From NCBI RefSeq assembly GCF_044502415.1, contig NZ_CP172402.1: DNA of 64,000 bases. One strand, given 5' to 3'. Shown piece by piece: positions 53,354 through 63,583 of the stretch (position 1 is the stretch's first letter; every line of letters starts with the position of its first letter). The translations under genes and the position numbers were made by a program. The DNA comes from Haloimpatiens lingqiaonensis (GTDB lineage: Bacteria > Bacillota > Clostridia > Clostridiales > Clostridiaceae). A model generated the notes under the pieces. The model had not been told where the DNA came from. It did not search any database and saw only the letters and a list, made by a program, of their open reading frames with translations.

Positions 53354-54649
53354 ATGAGTAAAAAAAATAAGGACGCTTTGGTAGTAGGGCTAGCCCTGTT
53401 TGCAATGTTCTTTGGAGCGGGAAATTTAATATTTCCACCAGAGTTAGGTATGCAATCTGGATCCAAATGGATATTATCTGCTATAGGATTTTTCTTAACA
53501 GGAATAGGAATGCCGCTTTTAGGAATAATGGCTGTATCTAGGGCTGGAGGTAGTATTGATAAACTTTGCAGTAAAGTAAGTCCAACCTTTAGTAAAATAC
53601 TAGGAACTATAATAGTTCTTTGCATTGGACCTTTTCTAGCTATTCCAAGAACCGGTGCCACAACCTTTGAAATGGGTATAAAACCAATTTTCTCAGGAGT
53701 AAATTCTATTATATTTTCTATAATTTACTTTTCAGTAACTTTATTCTTTGTTATAAAACCATCACAGATAGTAGATAAGATTGGTAAAATATTAACACCA
53801 GCGTTATTGGCAGTATTAGCAATTATAATATTTAAAGGAGTAACGTCTCCTATGGCAGTACCTGGAACTCCGGTTTTGAAAAATGCTTTTTCTAGTGGAT
53901 TTGTAGGCGGATATCAAACTATGGACGCTATGGGGTCTATACTTATGGCTAGTATAGTTTTGAAAAGCCTTATAGATAAGGGATATAAGGAGCAAAAGGT
54001 TCAAATGAAGTTAGCTTTTAGAGCATCTTTAATAGCTGCAGTAGGTTTGGCTTTTGTATATGGAGGCTTATTATACCTTGGTGCTACAGGAAATACAGTT
54101 TTCCCACAGGATATAACTAAAACTCAATTAGTTATGAATATTGCTGAGAGAACATTAGGTGGGTTTGGTTCAATAGCACTAGCTATATGTGTTACATTAG
54201 CATGTTTAACCACATCCATAGGACTTACAGCTACTACAGGAAACTATTTTAATGAACTTACAAAAGGTAAAGTTAGTTACGAAAAAATAGTTATAATAAC
54301 TACTGTTATAAGTGCTGTGTTAGCTAATGTAGGGGTAGAAAAAATAGTTAGATTATCAATGCCTGTACTTGTGGCAGTATATCCAATAACTATAGTTTTA
54401 ATAATAATGAATATGTTTGATAACTTAATACATAATAAAGGTGCATATATTGGAGCTGTTTATGGAGCTTTATTTGTAAGTTTATTTGATGCAATGTCTG
54501 CATTAGGATTTAATACATCCTTTATAGGCAGATTTATGAATATAATTCCATTATCAAATCAAGGTTTTGCTTGGATAGTTCCATCTATAATTGGAGGAGT
54601 GCTGTTCAGCTTAATTAAAAAGAAAGAAGAGGGGTTAGTGGAAGAATAA
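53354..54649 (+). CDS. brnQ: BrnQ, branched-chain amino acid:cation symporter
   Basis: 431 residues from ATG 53354, after GGGGGTG. Twelve or so membrane segments; family block FAMFFGAGNLIFPPELGM at the N terminus and ATTGNYFNELTKGKVSYEK in the C-terminal half are characteristic of the LIVCS family. It imports leucine, isoleucine and valine with sodium or protons. A small gene of unknown function follows 20 bases later. No T-box or other riboswitch is recognisable in its leader. Confidence 0.95.
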   Translation: MSKKNKDALVVGLALFAMFFGAGNLIFPPELGMQSGSKWILSAIGFFLTGIGMPLLGIMAVSRAGGSIDKLCSKVSPTFSKILGTIIVLCIGPFLAIPRTGATTFEMGIKPIFSGVNSIIFSIIYFSVTLFFVIKPSQIVDKIGKILTPALLAVLAIIIFKGVTSPMAVPGTPVLKNAFSSGFVGGYQTMDAMGSILMASIVLKSLIDKGYKEQKVQMKLAFRASLIAAVGLAFVYGGLLYLGATGNTVFPQDITKTQLVMNIAERTLGGFGSIALAICVTLACLTTSIGLTATTGNYFNELTKGKVSYEKIVIITTVISAVLANVGVEKIVRLSMPVLVAVYPITIVLIIMNMFDNLIHNKGAYIGAVYGALFVSLFDAMSALGFNTSFIGRFMNIIPLSNQGFAWIVPSIIGGVLFSLIKKKEEGLVEE

Positions 54650-54668
54650 TTAAAGTGGGGAATAAAAT

Positions 54669-54932
54669 ATGTATACTTGGGATTGTTTGGCTCCTAGATT
54701 TATAGTCTTTAAATATATGATAAGATGGTATATAGATAAGTTCGGAATGTTTTGTTATGTAACTATATTTGTAGGAGTTATTTTAATAGCACTTTTAAGG
54801 GCTGTTATATTAGATATAAAAATGAAGGAATATGACAGAGTAATAATGATAATTATCTTTACACTTATATTAATTGGAGGATTATTAGGAGTGGGTATGG
54901 ATATGTATAATGGAAGTGTTTCTATACCGTAA
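54669..54932 (+). CDS. Small membrane protein after brnQ
   Basis: 87 residues from ATG 54669, preceded by GTGGGG. Two hydrophobic segments (about residues 29-48 and 58-77), with a basic N terminus (FKYMIRWYIDKFG). It starts 20 bases after brnQ and may be co-transcribed. No family recognised. It could be a subunit or accessory of the transporter, which is only a guess. Confidence 0.6.
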   Translation: MYTWDCLAPRFIVFKYMIRWYIDKFGMFCYVTIFVGVILIALLRAVILDIKMKEYDRVIMIIIFTLILIGGLLGVGMDMYNGSVSIP

Positions 54933-55019
54933 TTCTTAATTTAGTATTATATTTAGATACTAAGTACTTGGTGCATTTTAGCAAATAGGAAGGTGTTGAG
55001 GATTAATATTTAGGTAATA

Positions 55020-55063
55020 GAAAGTCTGCTGTGGTGAAATAATACCATGGTAGACTTTTTTTA
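55020..55063 (+). terminator. Terminator of the brnQ operon
   Basis: AGTCTGCTGTGGT (55023-55035) pairs with ACCATGGTAGACT (55044-55056), followed by a T-run. Confidence 0.85.
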
Positions 55064-55100
55064 CTGGGAAAGAAATTTGCATTATGTGATTATATAATTT

Positions 55101-55225
55101 ATCCGATGACTAGCTGCCGTAACACTCCCACTTCTAACAAAGTGGGAGATAACGGCAGCTACGTCCCTGGATAACGATCTCTTAGCTTCAGATGGAGTGA
55201 AAACTCCATCTGAAGGTTAGAGCTC
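55101..55225 (+). repeat. Two large adjacent hairpins upstream of addB
   Basis: First hairpin: TAGCTGCCGT (55111-55120) with ACGGCAGCTA (55152-55161), and inside it CTCCCACTT (55125-55133) with AAGTGGGAG (55140-55148). Closing bases ATCC and GGAT flank it. Second hairpin: TTCAGATGGAGT (55187-55198) with ACTCCATCTGAA (55203-55214). Such tandem stable hairpins, with more G and C than the surrounding DNA, suggest a structured RNA or a repeat. The remainder of 54933-55312 is plain AT-rich leader. Confidence 0.7.
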
Positions 55226-55312
55226 TGTTTATATAATGGAAATTTGATATAATAGTATTAAATGAAATAAGCAAGGAAAATGGAATATATAAAAAATGTG
55301 GATGGTGAAGAT

Positions 55313-58300
55313 ATGAGTTTAAAATTTATATATGGTAGAAGTGGTAGTGGAAAAAGTTACTTTTGCACGGAAAGTATAAAAAAAGCTTTAGATAAAGGAA
55401 ATGATAATAAAATAATATTATTAGTACCAGAGCAATTTTCTTTTCAAGCAGAAAAGAATTTAATCCAAAAGGTAGGTGCTACCGGTATTTTAAATGTTGA
55501 AGTTTTGAGCTTTAAAAGACTTGCCCATAGAGTATTTAATGAAGTAGGCGGATTAATTCATAAAAACATGGATGACTCCGGTAAATGTATGCTTATATAC
55601 AAGATTATGATGGATATGAAAGAAGAATTACAGGTATTTAATACTGCGGCTAAACAGCAGGGATTTGCAGCAGTAATTGCAGATTTAATAACAGAGTTTA
55701 AAAATTATAATGTAACTCCAGAGGTACTTATGGAAACTGCAAATTCCATAGAAGGGGATGAATTTTTAAGGAAAAAAACAAGGGATATAGGAATTATATA
55801 TAGCAAATTTGAAAGCTTAATAAATAAAGGATATATAGACCCAGAAGATTATCTTACAATACTCTATAATAAAATAGATGATTATAGCCCTATTAAAAAT
55901 AGTGAAATATGGATAGATGAATTTAACTATTTTACACCGCAGCAATATAGAATAATGGAAAAAATTTTAAAACTAGCTAAGAGGGTAAATATAACCTTAT
56001 GCATGAACACCAGTAAAGATAAGGGCATGGATGGAGGAGTATTTAATTTAGTAGAAAAAACAGAAAAAAGACTTATAGAAATAGCTATGAATAACAATAT
56101 AGCCTTAGATAAACCAGTAGAACTTTGGAAAAAGCCTTATCCAAGATTTAAAAATAGTAGGGAGATTTCCTATTTAGAGAGTAACTTTTTTAACTATAAC
56201 TGTGAAGTTTACAAGAATGACACAAGGGATATAAAAATATTAAGAGGTAGCAATTTATATAGTGAAGTGGAGCAAGTGGCCAAAGACATAGTTAGACTTT
56301 GTAGAGATAGAGGATTTAGATTTAAGGACATAGCGGTGGTCAGTAGAGATCTGTCCATTTATGAGAATACTGTAAAAGCTATTTTTTCAGAGTATGAGAT
56401 ACCTAATTTTATAGATAAGAGGAAAGAAATTGACGACAATCCTTTAATAGTATTAATAAAAGCATCTATAGAAATATTTACAAAAAATTGGTCTTATCAA
56501 TCTATGTTTAGATATTTAAAAACAGGATTATTGGATATAGATGAAGAAGAGATATTTTTACTTGAAAATTATGTTTTAGCTTGTGGAATAAAGGGAAAGA
56601 CTAAATGGACTGGAGATAAAAAATGGGATAATTTTATAAATTATAATTTTGAGAAAGAAGTAGATGATGAGGAAAAGGAAAAGGTTTTAGAAAGGATTAA
56701 TGAAATAAGATATAAAGTATCTAAACCACTTTATGAATTTTGGAAAAACATTCACGGAAAACATAAAGGGGTTCATATATGCACTGCTGCTTTTGAATTT
56801 TTATGCAATATAGGAGTTCCTGAGAAAATAGAGAGCTGGGTAGAGAAGTTCAAAAAAGAAGGTAATCAACAATTAAGCAGGGAATATAGCAGTATATGGA
56901 ATTTAGTAATGGAACTTTTAGATGAAGTGGTAGAAGTAGTAGGGGAAGAAGAATTATCTTTAGAAGAATTTGTGGACATTATAACCATAGGGTTTAATCA
57001 AAACAAAATGGGACTCATTCCACCAGCTTTGGATCAGGTTTTGATAAGCAGCGTAGATAGAATCAAAAGTCATAATATAAAAGCTTTGTATATAATAGGC
57101 GTAAATGATGGAGTATTTCCTAGAGGTAACTGGGAAGAGGGTGTATTTACGGATTTAGATAGAATTGCATTAAGAAATTCAGGTATAGAGCTAGCTAGTG
57201 ATACCAAAACAAAAGCTTTGGAAGAACAATTTTTAATATATTCATCTTTGACTATAGCATCAGATTATTTAAGAATAAGTTATTCTGTTGCAGATCATGA
57301 AGGCAAAGCCTTGAGACCATCCATGATAATATCTAGACTAAAAAGAATTTATTCAAAAATAGAAGAAGGAGAGGAAACAGAAGAAAGAGAAAACAGCATA
57401 GAAAACATATATAGACCAGTGCCTACTTTTAATAAATTAATAACTCTTATGAGGAAAGATAGCAGCTTAAATACTGCAGATCCTGTTTGGAAGCAGGTGC
57501 ATCTTTGGTATAAAAATAATGAACATTGGAGAGAAAACTATAAAAGGGTTATTTTAGGTTTTAAATATGATAATCAAATGAAAAAATTAAATAAGGACAG
57601 TGTGGAAAAATTGTACGGTAAAAATATTAGACTTTCTGTGTCTAGATTAGAAAGATATGTAGAGTGTCCCTTTGCATATTATGTTCAATATGGACTAAAA
57701 GCTAAAGAAAGAAAGATATTTAAACTTAGTTCTCCAGATATAGGTACATTTATGCATAAAGTTATAGATGATTTTTCAGAAGAAGTAGAGAAAAGTGGAA
57801 TGCATTGGGGGGATTTATCTAAAGAATGGTGTGAAAAAAATATAAATATTTCTGTAGATAAAATTGTAAATGAAACCTCTGGATCTATCTTAAATAGTTC
57901 AGCTAGATATAGATATCTTATGGAAAGACTTAAAAAAGTTTTACTTAGAGCGGTTTGGCTTATAGTAAACCACATGAAAAAAAGTGGATTTGAGCCTTTA
58001 GGATATGAAATGGTATTTGGAGAAGATGGGGATTTTCCACCTATGGAAATAACACTTTCTGATGGTCAAAAGGTAAGCTTAATAGGAAGAATAGATAGGG
58101 TTGATAAATTAATTGCAGATGAAGGAGTATTTTATAGAATTATAGATTATAAATCAGGCAATAAGGATTTTAAACTTTCAGATGTGTATTATGGACTTCA
58201 AATACAGCTTATAACCTATTTGGATGCAATAATAAATGCAGGTAACAGTGAAAAAGAACTTCCATCACTGCCAGCGGGAATTTTATACTTTAAATTGCAA

Positions 58301-58774
58301 GATCCAATTATAAAGGGAAATAAAAATTTAACAGAAGAAGAAATAGAAAAGGCTATTATGAAAGAACTTAGAATGAAAGGATTAATATTACAGAATACTG
58401 AAATAGTAAAAGAGATGGACAGGGATTTGGAGGGTATTTCTCTTATAATACCAGCAGAAATCAAGAAGGACGGTAACTTAAGCAGCAGATCTTCCACAGC
58501 AACTAGAGAACAATTTGAAGAGCTTAGGGAACATGTAAGAAATAATTTAATTAACACTTGTAAAGAGATGTTAGATGGGGAAATAGGAATAAAACCTTAT
58601 AGAAAGAAGGAAAGCGTACCTTGTAAATTCTGCCTTTTCTCAGCCATATGTCAATTTGATAATTCTATAGAAAGCAATAAATACAATGTGTTAAAGGAAT
58701 TAAAAGATCAGGAAGTATGGGACAAATTAGATGAAGAGTTAGGGACAAAAGCTTCAAGAGAGGGTGATAATTAA
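55313..58774 (+). CDS. addB: AddB, ATP-dependent nuclease/helicase subunit B
   Basis: 1153 residues from ATG 55313 (GGTGAAGAT upstream; ATG 55280 is possible and would add 11 residues). Walker A IYGRSGSGKSYFC begins the protein, matching the usual AddB start. The C-terminal region is a nuclease with RIIDYKSGNKDF and Fe-S cysteines: YVECPFAYYV and CKFCLFSAICQF. AddAB processes double-strand breaks for recombination and recognises Chi-like sites. The stop and the addA start overlap by one base (TAATG), so they are co-translated. Confidence 0.95.
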   Translation: MSLKFIYGRSGSGKSYFCTESIKKALDKGNDNKIILLVPEQFSFQAEKNLIQKVGATGILNVEVLSFKRLAHRVFNEVGGLIHKNMDDSGKCMLIYKIMMDMKEELQVFNTAAKQQGFAAVIADLITEFKNYNVTPEVLMETANSIEGDEFLRKKTRDIGIIYSKFESLINKGYIDPEDYLTILYNKIDDYSPIKNSEIWIDEFNYFTPQQYRIMEKILKLAKRVNITLCMNTSKDKGMDGGVFNLVEKTEKRLIEIAMNNNIALDKPVELWKKPYPRFKNSREISYLESNFFNYNCEVYKNDTRDIKILRGSNLYSEVEQVAKDIVRLCRDRGFRFKDIAVVSRDLSIYENTVKAIFSEYEIPNFIDKRKEIDDNPLIVLIKASIEIFTKNWSYQSMFRYLKTGLLDIDEEEIFLLENYVLACGIKGKTKWTGDKKWDNFINYNFEKEVDDEEKEKVLERINEIRYKVSKPLYEFWKNIHGKHKGVHICTAAFEFLCNIGVPEKIESWVEKFKKEGNQQLSREYSSIWNLVMELLDEVVEVVGEEELSLEEFVDIITIGFNQNKMGLIPPALDQVLISSVDRIKSHNIKALYIIGVNDGVFPRGNWEEGVFTDLDRIALRNSGIELASDTKTKALEEQFLIYSSLTIASDYLRISYSVADHEGKALRPSMIISRLKRIYSKIEEGEETEERENSIENIYRPVPTFNKLITLMRKDSSLNTADPVWKQVHLWYKNNEHWRENYKRVILGFKYDNQMKKLNKDSVEKLYGKNIRLSVSRLERYVECPFAYYVQYGLKAKERKIFKLSSPDIGTFMHKVIDDFSEEVEKSGMHWGDLSKEWCEKNINISVDKIVNETSGSILNSSARYRYLMERLKKVLLRAVWLIVNHMKKSGFEPLGYEMVFGEDGDFPPMEITLSDGQKVSLIGRIDRVDKLIADEGVFYRIIDYKSGNKDFKLSDVYYGLQIQLITYLDAIINAGNSEKELPSLPAGILYFKLQDPIIKGNKNLTEEEIEKAIMKELRMKGLILQNTEIVKEMDRDLEGISLIIPAEIKKDGNLSSRSSTATREQFEELREHVRNNLINTCKEMLDGEIGIKPYRKKESVPCKFCLFSAICQFDNSIESNKYNVLKELKDQEVWDKLDEELGTKASREGDN

Positions 58775-61700
58775 TGGCAGGGGTAAAATGGACTAAAGAA
58801 CAACAACAGGCTATTTATACAAGAAACTGTAATCTCCTAGTAGCAGCTGCAGCTGGCTCAGGTAAAACTGCGGTATTAGTTCAGAGAATAATAAATATAA
58901 TTACGGATTTAAATAATCCTGTGGATATAGATAAACTTTTAGTAGTAACTTTTACTAATGCAGCAGCATCAGAAATGAGGGAAAGAATAGCAGCAGCTAT
59001 TATTGATAGATTAGAAAAAGAGCCTAATTCTCAAAAACTTCAAAGGCAATTGACTCTTTTACCTAAGGCAAATATAACTACCTTGCACTCCTTTTGTTTA
59101 GATATAATAAGGAATAATTTCCATATTATAGGCTTAAATCCTGATTTTAGGATTAGTGATGCCACAGAGAATGTTCTTTTAAAACAGGAAACCTTGGAGG
59201 ATTTATTTGAAAAAAAATATGAAATGGAAAACAATGAGGAGTTTTTAAATCTTGTACAGATTTATTGCGGTGACAGAGATGATAGAAATCTTCAAGATAT
59301 GGTGCTAGATTTATATAATTTTTCCACATCCTTTCCTTGGCAGGAAAAATGGTTAATGGAAGCTGCAGAAAAATTTAATGTAGATAATATAGATCTGAAA
59401 GCATTATCTGGTATTAAAAGCTATCTAAAATATATATCTGAGGAAATAAGAGCACTGGAAAAAAATTTATATATATGCATAGAAATAATAGGGGAAGAAG
59501 AATCTCTACAACCATACAAAGAAAATATCAATGAGGATTTATCTATATTGAATAACTTAATAGATGTATCAGAAAAAGACTGGGATAGTTTTGTTAAAGA
59601 AATAAAAAAGGTTAACTTCAGCAGTTTAAAAAGGTGTAAAAAGGGTGCGGATAAAGTTAAGCAGGATAATATTAAAAAATTAAGGGAAGAAGTTAAAAAA
59701 GGGATTAATTCTATAAAGGAAGAGATGTCACCTTTCAGCTATGAGGATGTATTAGAGGATTTTAAATGCTTGTATCCTATAATATATAGTCTTTGTAATT
59801 TGACCATTGAGTTTTCAGAAGAATTTTCAAGGAGTAAAAGAGAAAGAGGGCTCATAGATTTTAATGATTTTGAGCATATGTGTCTTAAAATATTAACTAA
59901 AGATGAGGATGGAGAAGTAGTTCCATCAGAAGTAGCAAAAGAATTACAAAATAAATATGAAGAAATATTAGTAGATGAGTATCAAGATACAAATACTATA
60001 CAGGAAGCCATAATAAACATTGTAAGCAGAAGGGAAAATCCTAATGTTTTTATGGTAGGTGATATAAAACAAAGTATCTATAGGTTTAGACAGGCAAAAC
60101 CAGAAATATTTTTAGATAAGTATAATAGCTATTCAGAGGAGGAGGGGAATCTTTATAGAAAGGTGCTTTTGTATAAAAACTTTAGAAGTAGAAAAGAAGT
60201 TATAAAGGGGATAAATTTTATATTTAATCAAATAATGAGTGAAAGCATTGGCGAACTTGAATATGATCAGAAAGAAGAATTAAATTTAGGAGCGGATTAT
60301 AAAGAAGAAAGTGAAGATTTTAAAGTAGGTGGACCAGTAGAACTACATTTAATAGAAAATAGTGTAACAGAAAATAACAATGAAAGGGAAATTTCAGAGG
60401 AAGTACTAGAAGAAGGTGTGGAAGAGGATAATCCTTCAAATATACAAATTGAGGCTAGAATGGTAGCAAAAAGGATCAATGAGCTTATAGATAATAAAAA
60501 TGAAAAGTTTAAGGTTTTTCATAAGGATAGTGGAGAATACAGGGATGTAACCTATAGAGATATAGTGGTTTTGCTTAGAAGCACACAAAAATGGGCACCA
60601 GTGTTTATGGAGGAATTTAAGGAAAAGGGAATACCGGTTTATGCAGATACAGGTACTGGATATTTTCAAACTATAGAGATAAAAACTATGCTAAGTTTAC
60701 TTCAAGTAATAGATAATCCAATACAGGATATACCTTTATTGGCTTTAATGAATTCACCAATAGGCGGCTTTACTCAAGAGGAATTAATAGAAATAAAAAT
60801 AAATAGTAAAGAAGATAGTTACTATGAAAAAATGATGGATATAGTGAAGGATTTTAAAACTACTTCTACAGAAATAAGCTATAGTGAAGAACAACTAGTA
60901 GAAGATATATTTGAAGAACAAGAGAAACAAATCTATATATGTAATGATAGTTCAATAAAAGTAGATATCAATTTATTAAATAAGATAAAAGAATTTTTAA
61001 TAAATATGGAGATGTGGAGGGAAAAGTCCATTCACATGCCTTTAGATGAATTTATATGGTTTTTATATAAAAGTACGGGATATTATGGATATGTAGGGGC
61101 TATGCCTGGTGGAGAGCAAAGACAGGCAAATTTAAAGATGTTATTTCAAAGGGCTAAACAGTATGAAAGCACCAGCTACAAGGGTCTATTTAATTTTATA
61201 AGCTTTATAAATAGACTAAAAGAAAGCAGTGGAGATATGGGCAGTGCTAAAATCATTGGGGAAAATGAAAATGTAGTTAGAATAATGAGTATACACAAAA
61301 GTAAGGGACTTGAATTTCCAGTGGTTATTGTAGCTGGCATGGGTAAAAAGTTTAATATGATGGATATTAATAAAAGATTGTTACTTCATCAAGAATTAGG
61401 ATTTGGTCCTGACTGCATAAATTTAGAAAAAAGAATAATATATCCTTCCTTAATGAAGGGAATAATAAAGAAAAAAATAAAAATAGAGAATCTTTCAGAA
61501 GAGATGAGGGTTTTATATGTGGCACTTACTAGGGCAAAGGAAAAACTAATAATAACTGGAATGGTAAAAGATTTAGAAAAAGCTATAAATAAATGGCATT
61601 TCAGTATAGAAAAAGACAGTATAAAATTATCAGCACACCATAGAGCTAATGCAGATAATTATTTAGATTGGATAGTTCCATGTGTAATGCGACATGAACA

Positions 61701-62583
61701 AGGGGAGCAGCTTTTGATAAAGGGAGACATAAAAAATATAAAAACCTTGAAGAATGAATCCAACTGGAGAGTGAAGGTTTGGTCAAGAGGTCAGTTGTTG
61801 AATGTAGAGGAAACAAACTTGGAAGAATTTAAAACTACTTATGAAGATGACAATAGTATAAAACTTGAAGAAAGCATCTACGATCAGGTAAATAAGAAAT
61901 TAAATTATAAATATGCATATGAAGAATCACAGGAAATGCCAACGGTAATAACAGTTACAGAGCTTAAAAGAAAATTTCAAGAGGTTTTAGAGGAGGATTA
62001 TGGCTCTAGTACGTTTATTCCTAAATTGGTGAAAAAGCCATTATTTTTACTAGATAAGAAGGGCTTAACACCGGCGGAAAAAGGTACTGCTATGCATGCT
62101 GTTATGCAGAGAATTTCTTTTGATAGAGTAGAAAACTATGAGGACATAGAAAGTCAAATAAATACTATGGTTCAAAAGGAATTTATTACAGAGGAAGAGG
62201 GAAAATCCGTAAATATAAACAAGATAATAGAATTTTTCAATTCCCCAATAGGTAAAAGAATGCAAAATGCTCAAAGGGTGTACAGGGAAGTGCCATTTCA
62301 TATGGATATAAAAAGTACTGAAATTTACAAAGAATTACCTAAAGAGTTATATGAGCAGGAAAAGATAATGCTTCAAGGTATAATTGATTGTTATTTTGAA
62401 GAGGATGGAAATATAATACTTCTTGACTACAAAACTGATTATGTAGAAAATATAGAAGAGATAAAGGAAAGGTATAAAGTACAAATAGAATATTACGCTA
62501 AGGCTCTTCAAAGTGTAACAGGCAGGAGAGTAAGTGAAAAATATCTATATTTGTTTTATAATAATAGCATAGTGGCAATATAA
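58774..62583 (+). CDS. addA: AddA, ATP-dependent helicase/nuclease subunit A
   Basis: 1269 residues from ATG 58774. UvrD-type helicase motifs: AAAGSGKTAVLVQRI, VVTFTNAAASEMR, VDEYQDTN, GDIKQSIYRFRQA, SIHKSKGLEFPVV and VALTRAKEKLIITG. A C-terminal RecB-family nuclease domain has ILLDYKTDY with its Asp and Lys. Full length. Together with AddB it forms the break-processing enzyme; a YhaM-like gene and sbcD follow, making a DNA/RNA end-processing group. Confidence 0.96.
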   Translation: MAGVKWTKEQQQAIYTRNCNLLVAAAAGSGKTAVLVQRIINIITDLNNPVDIDKLLVVTFTNAAASEMRERIAAAIIDRLEKEPNSQKLQRQLTLLPKANITTLHSFCLDIIRNNFHIIGLNPDFRISDATENVLLKQETLEDLFEKKYEMENNEEFLNLVQIYCGDRDDRNLQDMVLDLYNFSTSFPWQEKWLMEAAEKFNVDNIDLKALSGIKSYLKYISEEIRALEKNLYICIEIIGEEESLQPYKENINEDLSILNNLIDVSEKDWDSFVKEIKKVNFSSLKRCKKGADKVKQDNIKKLREEVKKGINSIKEEMSPFSYEDVLEDFKCLYPIIYSLCNLTIEFSEEFSRSKRERGLIDFNDFEHMCLKILTKDEDGEVVPSEVAKELQNKYEEILVDEYQDTNTIQEAIINIVSRRENPNVFMVGDIKQSIYRFRQAKPEIFLDKYNSYSEEEGNLYRKVLLYKNFRSRKEVIKGINFIFNQIMSESIGELEYDQKEELNLGADYKEESEDFKVGGPVELHLIENSVTENNNEREISEEVLEEGVEEDNPSNIQIEARMVAKRINELIDNKNEKFKVFHKDSGEYRDVTYRDIVVLLRSTQKWAPVFMEEFKEKGIPVYADTGTGYFQTIEIKTMLSLLQVIDNPIQDIPLLALMNSPIGGFTQEELIEIKINSKEDSYYEKMMDIVKDFKTTSTEISYSEEQLVEDIFEEQEKQIYICNDSSIKVDINLLNKIKEFLINMEMWREKSIHMPLDEFIWFLYKSTGYYGYVGAMPGGEQRQANLKMLFQRAKQYESTSYKGLFNFISFINRLKESSGDMGSAKIIGENENVVRIMSIHKSKGLEFPVVIVAGMGKKFNMMDINKRLLLHQELGFGPDCINLEKRIIYPSLMKGIIKKKIKIENLSEEMRVLYVALTRAKEKLIITGMVKDLEKAINKWHFSIEKDSIKLSAHHRANADNYLDWIVPCVMRHEQGEQLLIKGDIKNIKTLKNESNWRVKVWSRGQLLNVEETNLEEFKTTYEDDNSIKLEESIYDQVNKKLNYKYAYEESQEMPTVITVTELKRKFQEVLEEDYGSSTFIPKLVKKPLFLLDKKGLTPAEKGTAMHAVMQRISFDRVENYEDIESQINTMVQKEFITEEEGKSVNINKIIEFFNSPIGKRMQNAQRVYREVPFHMDIKSTEIYKELPKELYEQEKIMLQGIIDCYFEEDGNIILLDYKTDYVENIEEIKERYKVQIEYYAKALQSVTGRRVSEKYLYLFYNNSIVAI

Positions 62584-62615
62584 TATATTAACTAATAGTA
62601 AGGAGCGATTTTTTA

Positions 62616-63572
62616 ATGAATATAGAAATTATGACCATAAATCAGTTTAAGGCAGGAAGCAGAGTGGATGGATTTTTCTTAATAAAATCAGTGGAGTGTA
62701 AATCATCCAGTAACAATAAAAAATATTTAGATTTTACTCTTGCAGATAGAACTGGAGAAATAAATGCAAAGCTTTGGAATGTTACTGAAGAAGACGAAGC
62801 GTACAGTGCTAATAGGCTTGTAAAAGTTAGGGGGATGGTTACTGAGTGGCAAAATGCTCTTCAATTTAAAATAGAAAAAATAAGAGAAGTAATGGATGAA
62901 GATGGTGTGAATATAACGGATTTTGTACCAGTGGCACCATATACTTCAGAAGATATGTATAATGATGTATTAGAATATATTAATAAAATAAATAGCGAAG
63001 AAATAAAAAAATTGGTTAACTATATTTTAGAGGAATACAAGGAAACTTTAATGTATTATCCAGCAGCTAAAAGTAACCACCATTCTGTAAGGGGAGGCCT
63101 TTTATATCATATAACAACAATGCTTAAAGCTGGGGAAAGGTTATGTGAGGTATACACATTTTTAAATAAAGATCTGCTTTATTCAGGAATAATACTTCAT
63201 GATATATCAAAGATGGAAGAGATGGCTTCTAGTGAGCTGGGAATAGTAAGTGAATACACCATAGAGGGACAGCTTTTAGGGCATATAGTAATGGGAGTAA
63301 AGAAAATAGAAACTGTTGCAGAAAAATTAAATATAAACCCAGAAATAAAAATGCTTTTAGAGCATATGGTACTTTCACATCACTACGAGCCAGACTATGG
63401 TAGTCCTAAAAAGCCTATGATTCCAGAAGCTGAAATGCTTCATAGATTAGATGACATGGACGCTAAAATGTATGACATGAAAAAGGCATTAGAGGATGTG
63501 GAGCCAGGCAGTATGTCTGATAGAGTTTGGTCTTTGGAAAAGAGAGTTATCTATAAGGCTAGGGAATTTTAA
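62616..63572 (+). CDS. yhaM: 3'-5' exoribonuclease, YhaM-like (OB-fold plus HD domain)
   Basis: 318 residues from ATG 62616, preceded by AAGGAGCG. The N-terminal OB-fold (NQFKAGSRVDGFFLIKSVE to about 90) is followed by an HD domain with HHSVRGGLLYHITTML and HDISKMEEMAS, then VLSHHYEPDYGSPKKP. This is the YhaM/CBF1-type structure, a nuclease that trims RNA and can also act on DNA ends. It lies between addA and sbcD. Confidence 0.93.
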   Translation: MNIEIMTINQFKAGSRVDGFFLIKSVECKSSSNNKKYLDFTLADRTGEINAKLWNVTEEDEAYSANRLVKVRGMVTEWQNALQFKIEKIREVMDEDGVNITDFVPVAPYTSEDMYNDVLEYINKINSEEIKKLVNYILEEYKETLMYYPAAKSNHHSVRGGLLYHITTMLKAGERLCEVYTFLNKDLLYSGIILHDISKMEEMASSELGIVSEYTIEGQLLGHIVMGVKKIETVAEKLNINPEIKMLLEHMVLSHHYEPDYGSPKKPMIPEAEMLHRLDDMDAKMYDMKKALEDVEPGSMSDRVWSLEKRVIYKAREF

Positions 63573-63583
63573 AAGGGGTGATT

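Noticed and set aside
53308..53661. Leftward frame opposite the start of brnQ
   Set aside because: It is the antisense shadow of a membrane protein gene, with no ribosome site or family features.
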